This document shows, one piece after another, positions 33,224 to 41,243 of a stretch of DNA of 64,000 bases. Both the position numbers and the translations under genes were made by a program. The notes below the pieces were generated by a model, which worked only from the letters and a program-made list of their open reading frames with translations, ran no database searches and was not told the origin of the DNA. The DNA comes from Streptomyces sp. B21-083 (GTDB lineage: Bacteria > Actinomycetota > Actinomycetes > Streptomycetales > Streptomycetaceae), in NCBI RefSeq assembly GCF_036898825.1, contig NZ_JARUND010000002.1:248001-312000 (forward strand). The letters run 5' to 3'. The number at the start of each line of letters is the position of its first letter. Positions within the stretch are counted from its first letter, which is position 1.

Positions 33224-35209
33224 ATGCGAGGACACGCCACCGAACCCACCCTCCTCACCGATCCCGGACCCAGACGCCCGCGCCTGCGCAGAGCCGCCGG
33301 AGCAGTCGCCTCGGCGGCTCTGCTGCTGCCGTTGCTGGGCGCGGCCCCGGCCGGCAGCGGCGACTCGGCCACCCGGATGCAGCGCGACTTCGAGGCTGCG
33401 GCGGACGAGTACCACGTGCCGCGGAGCCTTCTGCTCGCCGTCTCCTACCTCCAGTCCCGGTGGGACACGCACGCGGGTGCGCCCAGCGTCACCGGCGGCT
33501 ACGGCCCGATGCACCTCACGGACGCCCGGACCGCCCTCGCCGGCGCCCCGCACCACAGCGAGGGCACGGAGGACGCGCGCGGCGACAGTGCCCGGCCGGC
33601 CCTTCACCCGACCACCGAGGTGCCGACGGAGGCCGAACTCCCGTCCCGTCTGCGGACGTTGACGAAGGCGGCCGAACTCACCGGTCTGCCCGCGAAGCAG
33701 CTCCGAACCGACCCCGCCGCCAACCTGGCCGGCGGCGCCGCGCTTCTGGCCGCTGCCCAGCGGGACCTGGCCGAGCCGCTGAGCGCCGACCCGGCGGACT
33801 GGTACGGGGCGGTGGCCCGCTTCTCCGGAGCCGACGACACCGCGACAGCGGCGGCGTACGCCGACGACGTGTACGACGTACTGCGCACCGGCGAGCGGCG
33901 CACGACCGACGAGGGACAGCGCGTGGCGCTCGCCGCCCGCCCCGAACTGGCCCCCGACACCGCCCAGTTGCGGCGGACCGGGCTGCGGAAGGGGTCCGCG
34001 GCGGGCACCGAGTGCCCGGCGACGGTGTCCTGCGAGTGGATTCCGGCGCCGTACGAGGAGTTCGGCGACGGCGACTACGGCAACCACGACCTGGGCGACC
34101 GGCCGGCCTCCCAGAGCATCCGGTACATCGTCGTCCATGACACCGAGGGCGCCTGGGACGGCGTACTGAACATGGTCCAGGACCCGACGTACGTGTCCTG
34201 GAACTACACGCTGCGCTCGACGGACGGGCACATCGCGCAGCATGTGAAGGCGAAGGACGTGGCCTGGCACGCGGGCAACTGGTACGTCAACGCCAAGTCG
34301 ATCGGTCTGGAGCACGAGGGGTTCCTCGCGAACCCGGACGCCTGGTACACGGAGTCGATGTACCGGGCGTCGGCGCGGCTGGTGACGTATCTGGCGGCCA
34401 AGTACGGCATCCCGCTGGACCGGCAGCACATCCTCGGCCATGACACCGTGCCGGGTCCGACCACCTCGACCGTCTCGGGTATGCACACCGACCCGGGCCC
34501 GTACTGGGACTGGCGGCACTACTTCGAGCTGCTGGGCCGCCCCTTCGAGCGCATGGCACATCTGCGGGGCGACAGCGCGGTGGTGACGATCCGGCCGGAC
34601 TACGCGTCGAACCGGCCGACGTACACGGGCTGCACCACGTCGGGTCAGGCGTGCGCGGCGCACGGGTCGAGCGAGGTGCGGCTGTACTCGCAGCCGGACA
34701 CCTCGTCGGCGCTCGTCAAGGACATCGGCACGCACCCCTCGGGCGGCGTCTCGTCGATCGACGTCAACGACGTCGGGGCACGGGCCTCCACCGGCCAGCA
34801 GTACGCCGTCGCGGAGCGCAGGGGCGACTGGACGGCGATCTGGTATCTGGGCCAGAAGGCCTGGTTCCAGAACCCCGCCGCGAACCCGACGGCGGTGAGT
34901 GCCGTCGGCGCTGTCGTGACGCCGAAGGACGGTCTGTCGGAGATCCCGGTCTACGGGAGGGCGTACCCGGAGGCTTCGGCGTATCCGGCGGGCGTGCCTG
35001 TCCAGGCGGTCTCGCCGCTGTCGTACAAGCTGCCCGCGGGCCAGAAGTACGTGGCTGGGGAGAAGGTGCCGGGCGAGTACGACTACTCCGTCACCTTCGA
35101 CACCGCCTCGCACCGGGTCGTGGTCGGCAAGGATCAGTACTACGAGATCCAGTTCGGCCACCGGGTGGCGTTCGTGCGGGCGGCGGACGTACGGCTCACT
35201 CTTTCCTGA
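33224..35209 (+). CDS. Secreted N-acetylmuramoyl-L-alanine amidase with N-terminal lysozyme-like domain
   Basis: A 661-residue exported cell-wall enzyme. A signal peptide covers about residues 1-46 (RRAAGAVASAALLLPLLGAAPAG). Residues 50-230 resemble a transglycosylase-like fold (YHVPRSLLLAVSYLQSRWD, GGYGPMHLTD), but the usual catalytic Glu of the ESRW motif is Gln. Residues 300-450 are an amidase_2 (PGRP-type) zinc domain: YIVVHDTEGAW, SIGLEHEG and ILGHDTVPGP supply zinc ligands. The C-terminal 200 residues are SH3-like (SEVRLYSQPDTSSALV). It would cleave stem peptides from muramic acid. GGAGG precedes ATG 33224 by 6 bases. A strong terminator follows. Confidence 0.9.
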   Translation: MRGHATEPTLLTDPGPRRPRLRRAAGAVASAALLLPLLGAAPAGSGDSATRMQRDFEAAADEYHVPRSLLLAVSYLQSRWDTHAGAPSVTGGYGPMHLTDARTALAGAPHHSEGTEDARGDSARPALHPTTEVPTEAELPSRLRTLTKAAELTGLPAKQLRTDPAANLAGGAALLAAAQRDLAEPLSADPADWYGAVARFSGADDTATAAAYADDVYDVLRTGERRTTDEGQRVALAARPELAPDTAQLRRTGLRKGSAAGTECPATVSCEWIPAPYEEFGDGDYGNHDLGDRPASQSIRYIVVHDTEGAWDGVLNMVQDPTYVSWNYTLRSTDGHIAQHVKAKDVAWHAGNWYVNAKSIGLEHEGFLANPDAWYTESMYRASARLVTYLAAKYGIPLDRQHILGHDTVPGPTTSTVSGMHTDPGPYWDWRHYFELLGRPFERMAHLRGDSAVVTIRPDYASNRPTYTGCTTSGQACAAHGSSEVRLYSQPDTSSALVKDIGTHPSGGVSSIDVNDVGARASTGQQYAVAERRGDWTAIWYLGQKAWFQNPAANPTAVSAVGAVVTPKDGLSEIPVYGRAYPEASAYPAGVPVQAVSPLSYKLPAGQKYVAGEKVPGEYDYSVTFDTASHRVVVGKDQYYEIQFGHRVAFVRAADVRLTLS

Positions 35210-35220
35210 GCCACCGACGA

Positions 35221-35272
35221 CAGGGGTGAGGGCCGGGTTCCGCCGCGCGGCGGAACCCGGCCCTCACCCCTG
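35221..35272. terminator. 52-bp perfect palindrome terminator
   Basis: The whole segment is self-complementary with no mismatch (centre between 35246 and 35247), giving about a 24-bp stem on either RNA strand. It separates the convergent amidase and hypothetical genes and can terminate both. Confidence 0.85.
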
Positions 35273-35283
35273 CGTGCATCACT

Positions 35284-35781
35284 TCAGGTCGTCTGGAAAA
35301 GCTCCGCCGGCAGCGGCTTCAGCAGGGCGTACAGGTCGTCGGTGATCGGACGGTCCCAGGCCGCGATGGTCACCAGGACGTTGTCGCTGCGGTCGAACTG
35401 CACGCAGGCGATCCGGCCCTCGGAGAGCTTGAGGCGGCGCACGATCAGGAGGTTGTCACCCTGCATCACCGGAACGTCCTCGGTGCCGACGACGGTGACC
35501 TCCTCGTCGTTCTCCAGGGCCAGCAGCAGTTGGGCCACCTCGAAGGGGACCTCGTCCTCGGCGACGTCACGGGCCGGGGAGCCCTCCGGCAGGTTGCCGA
35601 TGACCATCGCGGGGCCTCGGCCGCCGAACAGGTCATAGCGCAGGAACACGCCCTGGCAGCTGCCGTCGGGGGCGGGCAGCAGGCCCGCGCCGAGGTTGCC
35701 GGGCCAGTCACCCGGGTCCATGGCCAGCACATCGAATTCGGGGCCGGCGGGAGTGGCGCTGCGGCGGCGGAGGAACGACAT
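35284..35781 (-). CDS. Conserved actinobacterial hypothetical protein, 165 aa
   Basis: A soluble protein starting MSFLRRRSA with no recognised catalytic motif. Conserved-looking blocks are EFDVLAMDPGDWPGNLGAGLLP, GVFLRYDLFGGRGPAMVIGNLP and VPVMQGDNLLIVRRL. The composition is acidic, with mixed strands and helices, like many streptomycete proteins of unknown function. ATG 35781 has a weak ribosome site. It is separated from the amidase by a palindromic terminator and follows a CGNR gene on the opposite side; no functional link is evident. Confidence 0.65.
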   Translation of the reverse strand: MSFLRRRSATPAGPEFDVLAMDPGDWPGNLGAGLLPAPDGSCQGVFLRYDLFGGRGPAMVIGNLPEGSPARDVAEDEVPFEVAQLLLALENDEEVTVVGTEDVPVMQGDNLLIVRRLKLSEGRIACVQFDRSDNVLVTIAAWDRPITDDLYALLKPLPAELFQTT

Positions 35782-35825
35782 AGAGCCATGGTACGTGTCC
35801 GGCCGAACCTCATGTCCCACGGGCA

Positions 35826-36458
35826 CTATCCCTGCGTGCTGTACTGCTGAGCGGCCCGCTTGTGCCGCTCGTGGTGACGGGCGACGCGGGCCCGGTTGCC
35901 GCAGGAGGGTTTGCACCACTCCTGACGCGGATGCTCCTTGAGGAAGTAGCGCACACAGCGCGGCGCATGGCAGGCCCGCAGCCGTTCCCGGTCCGCGCCG
36001 GCGAGGAAGCCGACGGCTGCCTGCGCGAGTACGGCCACGATCTCCGCCTCACCACGCACGCCCTGGTGGCGTACGACGGGATCGGCGTCGTCGGCCCAGT
36101 CGAGCACGGGGACGGTGGGGGTACGGGCGGCTGCCGCGTTGAGCAGCCTCAGCGCCTCGGCCAGGGGCAGCAGCCGGGCCGCGTCCGCCGGGCTCGGTTC
36201 CCCGGGCCGTACCGCGCGCGCGAAGAGGGTGCGGACGGCGGCACGCAGTTCTCGTACGGCGGCCAGCGCTGCCTCGTCGGCGACGAAGCCGTCGGCTTCG
36301 GGCAGGCTGCCCTGGTGGGCGCGCACCCAGGTGGTGAGGCCGGCGGTGTCGGCAAGGTCGTCCGCGATGCCGCCGTCGCCGTCGTGGCGGATTGTGAGGG
36401 CGAGGTCGAGGGCGAGCCGCGCGTCGCCGCTGATGTCGCTTGTGATCGGGTCCCGCAT
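35826..36458 (-). CDS. Second ABATE/CGNR zinc-finger regulator
   Basis: A 210-residue protein with ABATE domain (about 15-150) and C-terminal CGNR zinc finger (CHAPRCVRYFLKEH then WCKPSCGNRARVARHHER), all four Cys intact. The finger is followed by a basic His/Arg tail. It is only distantly similar to the CGNR protein at 17960-18508. Two in-frame ATGs are possible, 36488 and 36458; I favour 36458, where the protein begins MRDPITSD. Neither has a good ribosome site. GATTAGCATTAGC repeats overlap the start and may be an operator. Targets unknown. Confidence 0.8.
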   Translation of the reverse strand: MRDPITSDISGDARLALDLALTIRHDGDGGIADDLADTAGLTTWVRAHQGSLPEADGFVADEAALAAVRELRAAVRTLFARAVRPGEPSPADAARLLPLAEALRLLNAAAARTPTVPVLDWADDADPVVRHQGVRGEAEIVAVLAQAAVGFLAGADRERLRACHAPRCVRYFLKEHPRQEWCKPSCGNRARVARHHERHKRAAQQYSTQG

Positions 36459-36559
36459 GCCGCTAATGCTAATCCCCGAGGCACCCATTAGCACCGCAGG
36501 GGGGCCCTGTCGTGCGCGGGCCGGCCCCTGCCGCGGCATTACTCAAGGTCGGTGGGGTC

Positions 36560-36802
36560 TCAGGTCAGGTCGAACTCCCCTTCCCGTGCCCCCGACACGA
36601 ACGCGCCCCACTCCGCGGGCGTGAAAATCAGGGAAGGGCTGTGCGGGCGGCCACTGTTGCGCATCGCGATGAACCCCTCGACAAAGGCGATCTGGACATC
36701 CCCTCGCCCACTGCTGCCCGACTGCCAGTCGGCGTTGCTGAGGTCCAGCTCCGGCTTGTCCCAGCCCGCGAGCGGGTGCTCCTGGATCGTGCTCTCGGCC
36801 AC
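36560..36802 (-). CDS. DUF397 domain protein
   Basis: An 80-residue DUF397 protein: W-x-K-P-E-L-D-L-S-N-A-D-W-Q-S, then VQIAFVEGFIAMRNSGRPHSP and FTPAEWGAFVSGAREGEFD, the classic ending. Such proteins are abundant in streptomycetes and usually lie beside an XRE-family regulator, where BldB-like or abaA-type functions are reported. Here no XRE gene is adjacent, so it is an orphan. Start ATG 36802 has GGGAGGA upstream. Confidence 0.88.
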   Translation of the reverse strand: MAESTIQEHPLAGWDKPELDLSNADWQSGSSGRGDVQIAFVEGFIAMRNSGRPHSPSLIFTPAEWGAFVSGAREGEFDLT

Positions 36803-36886
36803 GTCCGTGCTCCTCCCGGTTACCGTCGTCCGCGGCCAGCCTAGCCATCGGCTCCTGCCGCCGACAGGCCACGTGAGGGGGACGCT

Positions 36887-38053
36887 TCAGGAGGTGGGCG
36901 GTTCACTGCCGACGAGCCACATGGAAAAGAACTGGGAGCCACCGCCGTAGGCGTGCCCGAGGACCCTGCGGGCCCCGTCCACCTGGTGTTCCCCGGCCAG
37001 CCCGCGCACCTGAAGGGCTGCTTCCGCGAAGCGGATCATGCCCGAGGCGCCGATCGGATTGGTCGACAGGACGCCGCCCGACATGTTGACCGGCAGGTCC
37101 CCGTCGAGCTCGGTGACCCCGGCCTCGGTGAGCTTCCAGCCCTCGCCCTCGGCCGCGAAGCCGAGGTTCTCCAGCCACATGGGTTCGTACCAGGAGAACG
37201 GTACGTACATCTCGACGGCGTCGATGTCCCGGCGCGGGTCGGCGATCCCGGCCTGCCGGTACACGTCGGCCGCGCAGTCCTGGCCCGCTTTCGGCGACAC
37301 GGCGTCCTTGCCCGCGAAGAGGGTGGGTTCGCTGCGCATCGCGCCACCGTGCAGCCAGGCGGGCCGGCGCGGTGAACGGGCGGCTCCGGCGCGGTCGGTG
37401 AGGATCATCGCGACGGCGCCGTCCGAGGAGGGACACGTCTCGGAGTAGCGGATCGGGTCCCACAGCATCGGCGAGGCCTGGACCTTCTCCAGCGTGATGT
37501 CGTGCTCGTGCAGATGCGCGTACGGGTTCTTGAGCGCGTTGCGGCGGTCCTTGTACGCGACCAGCGAGCCGACCGTGTCGGGGGCCCCGCTGCGTCGCAT
37601 GTACGCGCGGACGTGCGGGGCGAAGAAACCGCCGGCCCCGGCGAGCAGCGGCTGCTGGAAGGGGATCGGCAGGGACAGTCCCCACATGGCGTTCGACTCG
37701 GACTGTTTCTCGTAGGCCAGGGTGAGGACGGTGGCGTGGACGCGGGAGCGGACGAGGTTCGTGGCGACGAGGGCCGTGGACCCGCCGACGGAGCCGGCCG
37801 TGTGGACGCGCAGCATCGGTTTGCCGACCGCGCCGAGCGCGTCGGCGAGATACAGCTCGGGCATCATGACGCCCTCGAAGAAGTCGGGCGCCTTGCCGAT
37901 GACGACGGCGTCGATGTCGGCCCATGTCAACTCGGCGTCGGTCAGGGCACGTTGGGCCGCTTCCCGCACCAACCCGGCCATGGACACGTCCCGGCGGGCG
38001 GCGACATGCCTGGTCTGGCCGATCCCGACGACCGCCACTGGCTCACTGGACAT
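36887..38053 (-). CDS. Thiolase-fold protein, Ltp4-like
   Basis: A 388-residue thiolase-superfamily protein resembling the SCP2-type 'lipid transfer' proteins Ltp3/Ltp4 of mycobacteria and rhodococci. At the position of the thiolase nucleophile (normally a Cys before STGSTAL) it has HTAGSVGGSTAL, so the Cys is absent; the C-terminal GHAYGGGSQ keeps the His. Lack of the Cys fits steroid side-chain retro-aldolases of the Ltp2 type, which need a DUF35 partner. ATG 38053 overlaps the end of the upstream thiolase-fold gene by 11 bases, so the two are coupled. It follows a DUF35 gene in the same operon direction. Confidence 0.82.
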   Translation of the reverse strand: MSSEPVAVVGIGQTRHVAARRDVSMAGLVREAAQRALTDAELTWADIDAVVIGKAPDFFEGVMMPELYLADALGAVGKPMLRVHTAGSVGGSTALVATNLVRSRVHATVLTLAYEKQSESNAMWGLSLPIPFQQPLLAGAGGFFAPHVRAYMRRSGAPDTVGSLVAYKDRRNALKNPYAHLHEHDITLEKVQASPMLWDPIRYSETCPSSDGAVAMILTDRAGAARSPRRPAWLHGGAMRSEPTLFAGKDAVSPKAGQDCAADVYRQAGIADPRRDIDAVEMYVPFSWYEPMWLENLGFAAEGEGWKLTEAGVTELDGDLPVNMSGGVLSTNPIGASGMIRFAEAALQVRGLAGEHQVDGARRVLGHAYGGGSQFFSMWLVGSEPPTS

Positions 38054-39101
38054 GACGGGGCTCCCCTTCGAGTACGGCGACCAGGTTCTGCTGGAGGCAG
38101 GGCCCGGAGGTGGCGTGGGCGAGGGCCCGGTCGGACTCGCCCCGGTGGATACGAGCGGCGGCCTCGCCGATGCGGACGAGCCCGGCGGCCATGATCGGGT
38201 TGGCGGCGAGGGCACCGCCGGAGGGGTTCACGCGGACGTCGTCGCCGAGGCGGAGTGCTTTCCTCAGCACCACCTCCTGCGAGGTGAACGGTGCGTGCAA
38301 CTCGGCGGTGTCCACGGGCCGTTCGAAGGCGCCGGCCTTTTCGGCGGCGAGCCGTGTCGACGGCGAGTCGGTCAGCTCGCGGACACCGAGGGAGTGTGCC
38401 TCGATGCGGTGGTCGATGCCCCTGATCCAGGCGGGTCGCTCGCACAGTTCCCTGGCGCGGTCACCGGCCGCGAGGATCACGGCGGCGGCCCCGTCGCCGA
38501 TCGGCGGACAGTCGCCGGTACGCAGCGGATGCACGACGTAGTCCCCGTGCGGCACCGAACCCCGCAGCTGGGCATGGGAGTTGCCCTGTGCGTCCGCCCG
38601 GCTCCGGGCGGCGACGGCGGCGAGCGCGGGCTCGTCCGTGTAGCCCTCGTCGATGAGAGCCTGCGCCTGGAGCGCGGCGAGCGCGACCGAGTCCGGCCAC
38701 AAGGGAGCCACGTAGTACGGGTCGAGCTGCCGGGTCAGCACATCCCGCACCGGGCCCGGCGAGGATTTGCCGTAGGAGTACACGAGCGCCGTGTCGGCGT
38801 CGCCGGTGAGCAGCTTGGTCCAGGCCTCGTACAGCGCCCATGCCCCGTCCATCTCCACGTGTGACTCGGAGATGGGCGGCCAGGCGCCCACGCCGTCGAG
38901 CGCCAGGGTGAAGGAGAAGGCGCGGCCGGCGAGATAGTCGGAGGAGCCGGAGCAGGTGAAGCCGATGTCGCTGGTCTTCAGCCCGGTCCGGTCTAGTACC
39001 TCGTGCAGTACCGGCATGAGCATCTCGACTTCGGAGAGCTCTTCGCTGGTGCGCCGGTGATCGGTCTGCGCGAAGGCGACGACGGCGATATCGCGTGTCA
39101 T
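38043..39101 (-). CDS. Thiolase-fold protein, Ltp3-like
   Basis: A 352-residue thiolase-superfamily protein. It starts MTRDIAVVAFAQTDHRR, has FTCSGSSDYLAGRAFSF (N-terminal lobe) and ESHVEMDGAWALYEAW, where Asp-Gly replaces the Cys of thiolases, and ends HATSGPCLQQNLVAVLEG. The N-terminal half has NPSGGALAANPIMAAGL-type thiolase motifs near residue 300. By sequence and order with its partner it corresponds to Ltp3. The start overlaps the stop of an 18-codon upstream frame (ATGA). The expected reaction is carbon-carbon cleavage on a CoA-bound side chain, by family inference. Confidence 0.82.
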   Translation of the reverse strand: MTRDIAVVAFAQTDHRRTSEELSEVEMLMPVLHEVLDRTGLKTSDIGFTCSGSSDYLAGRAFSFTLALDGVGAWPPISESHVEMDGAWALYEAWTKLLTGDADTALVYSYGKSSPGPVRDVLTRQLDPYYVAPLWPDSVALAALQAQALIDEGYTDEPALAAVAARSRADAQGNSHAQLRGSVPHGDYVVHPLRTGDCPPIGDGAAAVILAAGDRARELCERPAWIRGIDHRIEAHSLGVRELTDSPSTRLAAEKAGAFERPVDTAELHAPFTSQEVVLRKALRLGDDVRVNPSGGALAANPIMAAGLVRIGEAAARIHRGESDRALAHATSGPCLQQNLVAVLEGEPRHVQ

Positions 39102-39154
39102 TGGGTCCCCCGGTGGTAAAGTCGTGCACTGCGGCGCGAGAGCCAAGCCCGCAT
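39098..39154 (-). CDS. 18-codon upstream frame coupled to the Ltp3-like gene
   Basis: An ATG at 39154 preceded by an excellent ribosome site (GGAAGGAG, 5 bases spacing) opens MRAWLSRRSARLYHRGTQ and stops at a TGA overlapping the thiolase-fold gene's ATG (ATGA). Such coupling often feeds ribosomes to the next gene. The peptide is strongly basic and I do not recognise it. Reality as a translated unit is inferred from the ribosome site and overlap. Confidence 0.45.
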   Translation of the reverse strand: MRAWLSRRSARLYHRGTQ

Positions 39155-39286
39155 AGCAACTCCTTCCAAAACTTCATACATCCGGGCTGGTTTCGACCCG
39201 ACTGGTGCTGATCGCGGAAGACTCGATCGTTCGCTGAGCGACCGAGCGGCGTGAGCCAGGAAGACCCGTCACGACGAGGGGCGGAT

Positions 39287-40234
39287 TCAAAGCAGCTCCT
39301 TGAACGTCTCGTAGTCCGCGTCGGGTTCGCCGGTGGGCCGGTAGTGGTCGGGGTAGCAGCCCCCTTCCGTCCACACCGGTTCGACGCGCAGCCCCATGCG
39401 GACCTGGTCGTAGGGGATGCCGCCGATCCGGCCGTGCAGGGCGAGGTCGGCGCCGTCGAGGGCGATGTGCCCGTAGACGTAGGGCACTTCGATGTCGAGG
39501 TTGCGGGCCTTGATGTTGACGATGCAGTACGTGGTGACCGTGCCGCCGGGGCCCACCTCGACCTGCTCGGCGGTGCCGACACCGCAGGTGGGACACGCTC
39601 CCCGGGGCGGAACGTACACCTTCCGGCAGGACGGGCAGCGTTCGCCGACGATCCGCTGCCCGGCGAGGGCGTTGATGTAGGCGGTCTGGGCGCGGCCGGG
39701 CGAGTAGGTGTAGTCGAGGCGGGCCGGGGCGACGATGCCGGTGACCATGTCGTCGAACTGCCCGTCGTGGTCGGCCGGTCGGGCTTCGGCGTCGCTGTCG
39801 TACGGCTCGAAGCAGGCGATGTCCGTGATCGCGCCGGAGCGCTGTGCCGCCCAGCGGACGCGGACACGCATTCCGGTGTGGACGGCGTCGGGGCCGGGCG
39901 CGTCGAGGGCGTGCAGCAGGGCCGTGTCGGCGCCGTCGAGCCGGACCAGGACCCAGGCGAAGGGCGTGTCCAGGGGCTGGTCGCGGCGCGGGGCGGGGTT
40001 CCAGGCCCAGGTGGTGACGGTGCCGGTGGGGGCGACCTGCACGAGGTCGCGTATCTCGTCGGCGGTCACCGGGTCGTACTCGACGGGCGGGACGAGGACG
40101 CGCCCGTCGGTGGCGCGGACGCCGAGAACGACCTGTTCGCGCAGGCCGGTCAGGAAGGCGCTCTGGACGGGGCCCAGCGAGCGGGTGAAGGGGAATTCGA
40201 CGACGAGGGGGGCTTTGAGGACTTCGGTGGTCAT
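39287..40234 (-). CDS. Tandem DUF35 (Zn-ribbon/OB-fold) protein
   Basis: A 315-residue protein with two DUF35 modules. The second (about 185-315) has an intact zinc ribbon, CPSCRKVYVPPRGACPTCG, followed by the OB fold (GTVTTYCIVNIKARNLD, HIALDGADLALHGRI). In the first the ribbon Cys are lost (VVLGVRATDGRVLVPPVEY) but the OB fold remains (TVTTWAWNPA). DUF35 proteins bind acyl-CoA and form complexes with thiolase-fold aldolases. The gene matches the place of Rv3521 beside ltp3/ltp4 in Mycobacterium tuberculosis. ATG 40234 has AAGGAG 9 bases upstream. A 130-base gap precedes the thiolase pair. Confidence 0.85.
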   Translation of the reverse strand: MTTEVLKAPLVVEFPFTRSLGPVQSAFLTGLREQVVLGVRATDGRVLVPPVEYDPVTADEIRDLVQVAPTGTVTTWAWNPAPRRDQPLDTPFAWVLVRLDGADTALLHALDAPGPDAVHTGMRVRVRWAAQRSGAITDIACFEPYDSDAEARPADHDGQFDDMVTGIVAPARLDYTYSPGRAQTAYINALAGQRIVGERCPSCRKVYVPPRGACPTCGVGTAEQVEVGPGGTVTTYCIVNIKARNLDIEVPYVYGHIALDGADLALHGRIGGIPYDQVRMGLRVEPVWTEGGCYPDHYRPTGEPDADYETFKELL

Positions 40235-40262
40235 CCTGGGGGGCTCCTTCACTGGTCAGGGC

Positions 40263-40439
40263 CTGTCCGGCGGATCAGGCCGCAGGGAATCAGCTGCGCG
40301 CGATCGATGCCGGTGAACGGGGCTTGGTGCGTCTGGCTGCACGGCGGAGGAGGGTGTCGAAGCGGAGCTTCGGCAACCGACGACAACGCTGTAGACGGGC
40401 GTGCCAAACCCCACGTCTGCGACATGATCCGCCGGACAG
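40263..40439. mobile_element. MITE-like remnant of an IS5-type element
   Basis: Perfect 15-bp terminal inverted repeats, CTGTCCGGCGGATCA at 40263-40277 and its complement at 40425-40439, flank 147 bases without a gene. On the minus strand the left end reads LIRRTG, which I associate with the ends of IS5-family transposases of streptomycetes. It lies between the DUF35 and hydratase genes, just outside both coding regions. Confidence 0.65.
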
Positions 40440-40442
40440 TTC

Positions 40443-41243
40443 CTAGGCCCGCCGGTAGACGGGTGGGCGCTTCTCGGCGAAGGCACGGGTGCCTTCCTTG
40501 GCGTCGGCGGTGTCGAAGACGGGCCAGCCTCGCTTGAGTTCGGCGGCGAGGCCTTCGGTCTCCGTGAGTTCGGCGGTCTCGTAGACGGATGCCTTCACCG
40601 CCTCCACGGCGAGCGGGCCGCAGGCGTTGATGCGCTCGGCGATCTCCAGGGCCTTGTCGAGGGCGGTTCCGTCGGGGACGACGTGTCCGATCAGGCCGAT
40701 GCCGGCGGCCTCCTGGGCGCTGTAGGGGCGTGCGGTGAGCAGCATCTCCAGGGCGTGGGTGCGCGGGATCTGGCGTTGGAGGCGGACCGTGGAGCCGCCG
40801 ATCGGGAAGAGGCCACGCTTGACCTCGAAGAGTCCGAAGGTCGCCGACTCGCCCGCGACCCGGATGTCGGTGCCCTGGATGATCTCGGTGCCGCCGGCGA
40901 CGCAGTACCCCTCGATCGCGGCGATCACCGGCTTGCGGGGGCGGTGGTGGCGCAGCATCGCCTTCCAGTGCAGATCCGGGTCGGCCTTGAGGCGGTGGCG
41001 GTACTCCTCCCCCTCAAGACCGCCCCCGGCCAGGGCCTTCAGGTCCATTCCCGCGCAGAAGGCACCTCCCGCGCCGGTGAGCACGATCGAGCGGACGGTG
41101 TCGTCCTCGTCCGCCTCGACCCAGCCGTCGTACAGCCCGACGAGCATCGGCAGCGAGAGCGCGTTCTTGGCTTCCGGCCGGTTGAGCGTGAGGACCAGCG
41201 TCGCGTTCTCGCGCCGCACGGTGAGGTGTTCGGTCCCACCCAT
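40443..41243 (-). CDS. Enoyl-CoA hydratase, EchA19-like
   Basis: A 266-residue crotonase-fold protein. The oxyanion-hole motifs are LTGAGGAFCAGMDLKAL (about 58-74) and GYCVAGGTEIIQGTDIRVAGESATFG; the C-terminus is EGTRAFAEKRPPVYRRA. These blocks match Mycobacterium EchA19, which hydrates enoyl-CoAs from cholesterol side chains. The catalytic acidic residue lies in the RGLFPIGGSTVRL region. It is divergent from a FadD19-like gene, exactly as echA19/fadD19 are in M. tuberculosis. The start ATG has GGGAGATGGGCG upstream. Confidence 0.87.
   Translation of the reverse strand: MGGTEHLTVRRENATLVLTLNRPEAKNALSLPMLVGLYDGWVEADEDDTVRSIVLTGAGGAFCAGMDLKALAGGGLEGEEYRHRLKADPDLHWKAMLRHHRPRKPVIAAIEGYCVAGGTEIIQGTDIRVAGESATFGLFEVKRGLFPIGGSTVRLQRQIPRTHALEMLLTARPYSAQEAAGIGLIGHVVPDGTALDKALEIAERINACGPLAVEAVKASVYETAELTETEGLAAELKRGWPVFDTADAKEGTRAFAEKRPPVYRRA

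Noticed and set aside
32573-35161. An 862-codon minus-strand frame opposite the amidase gene
   Set aside because: Val/Arg/Gly-rich shadow without motifs; the plus strand carries a signal peptide, ribosome site and amidase domain.
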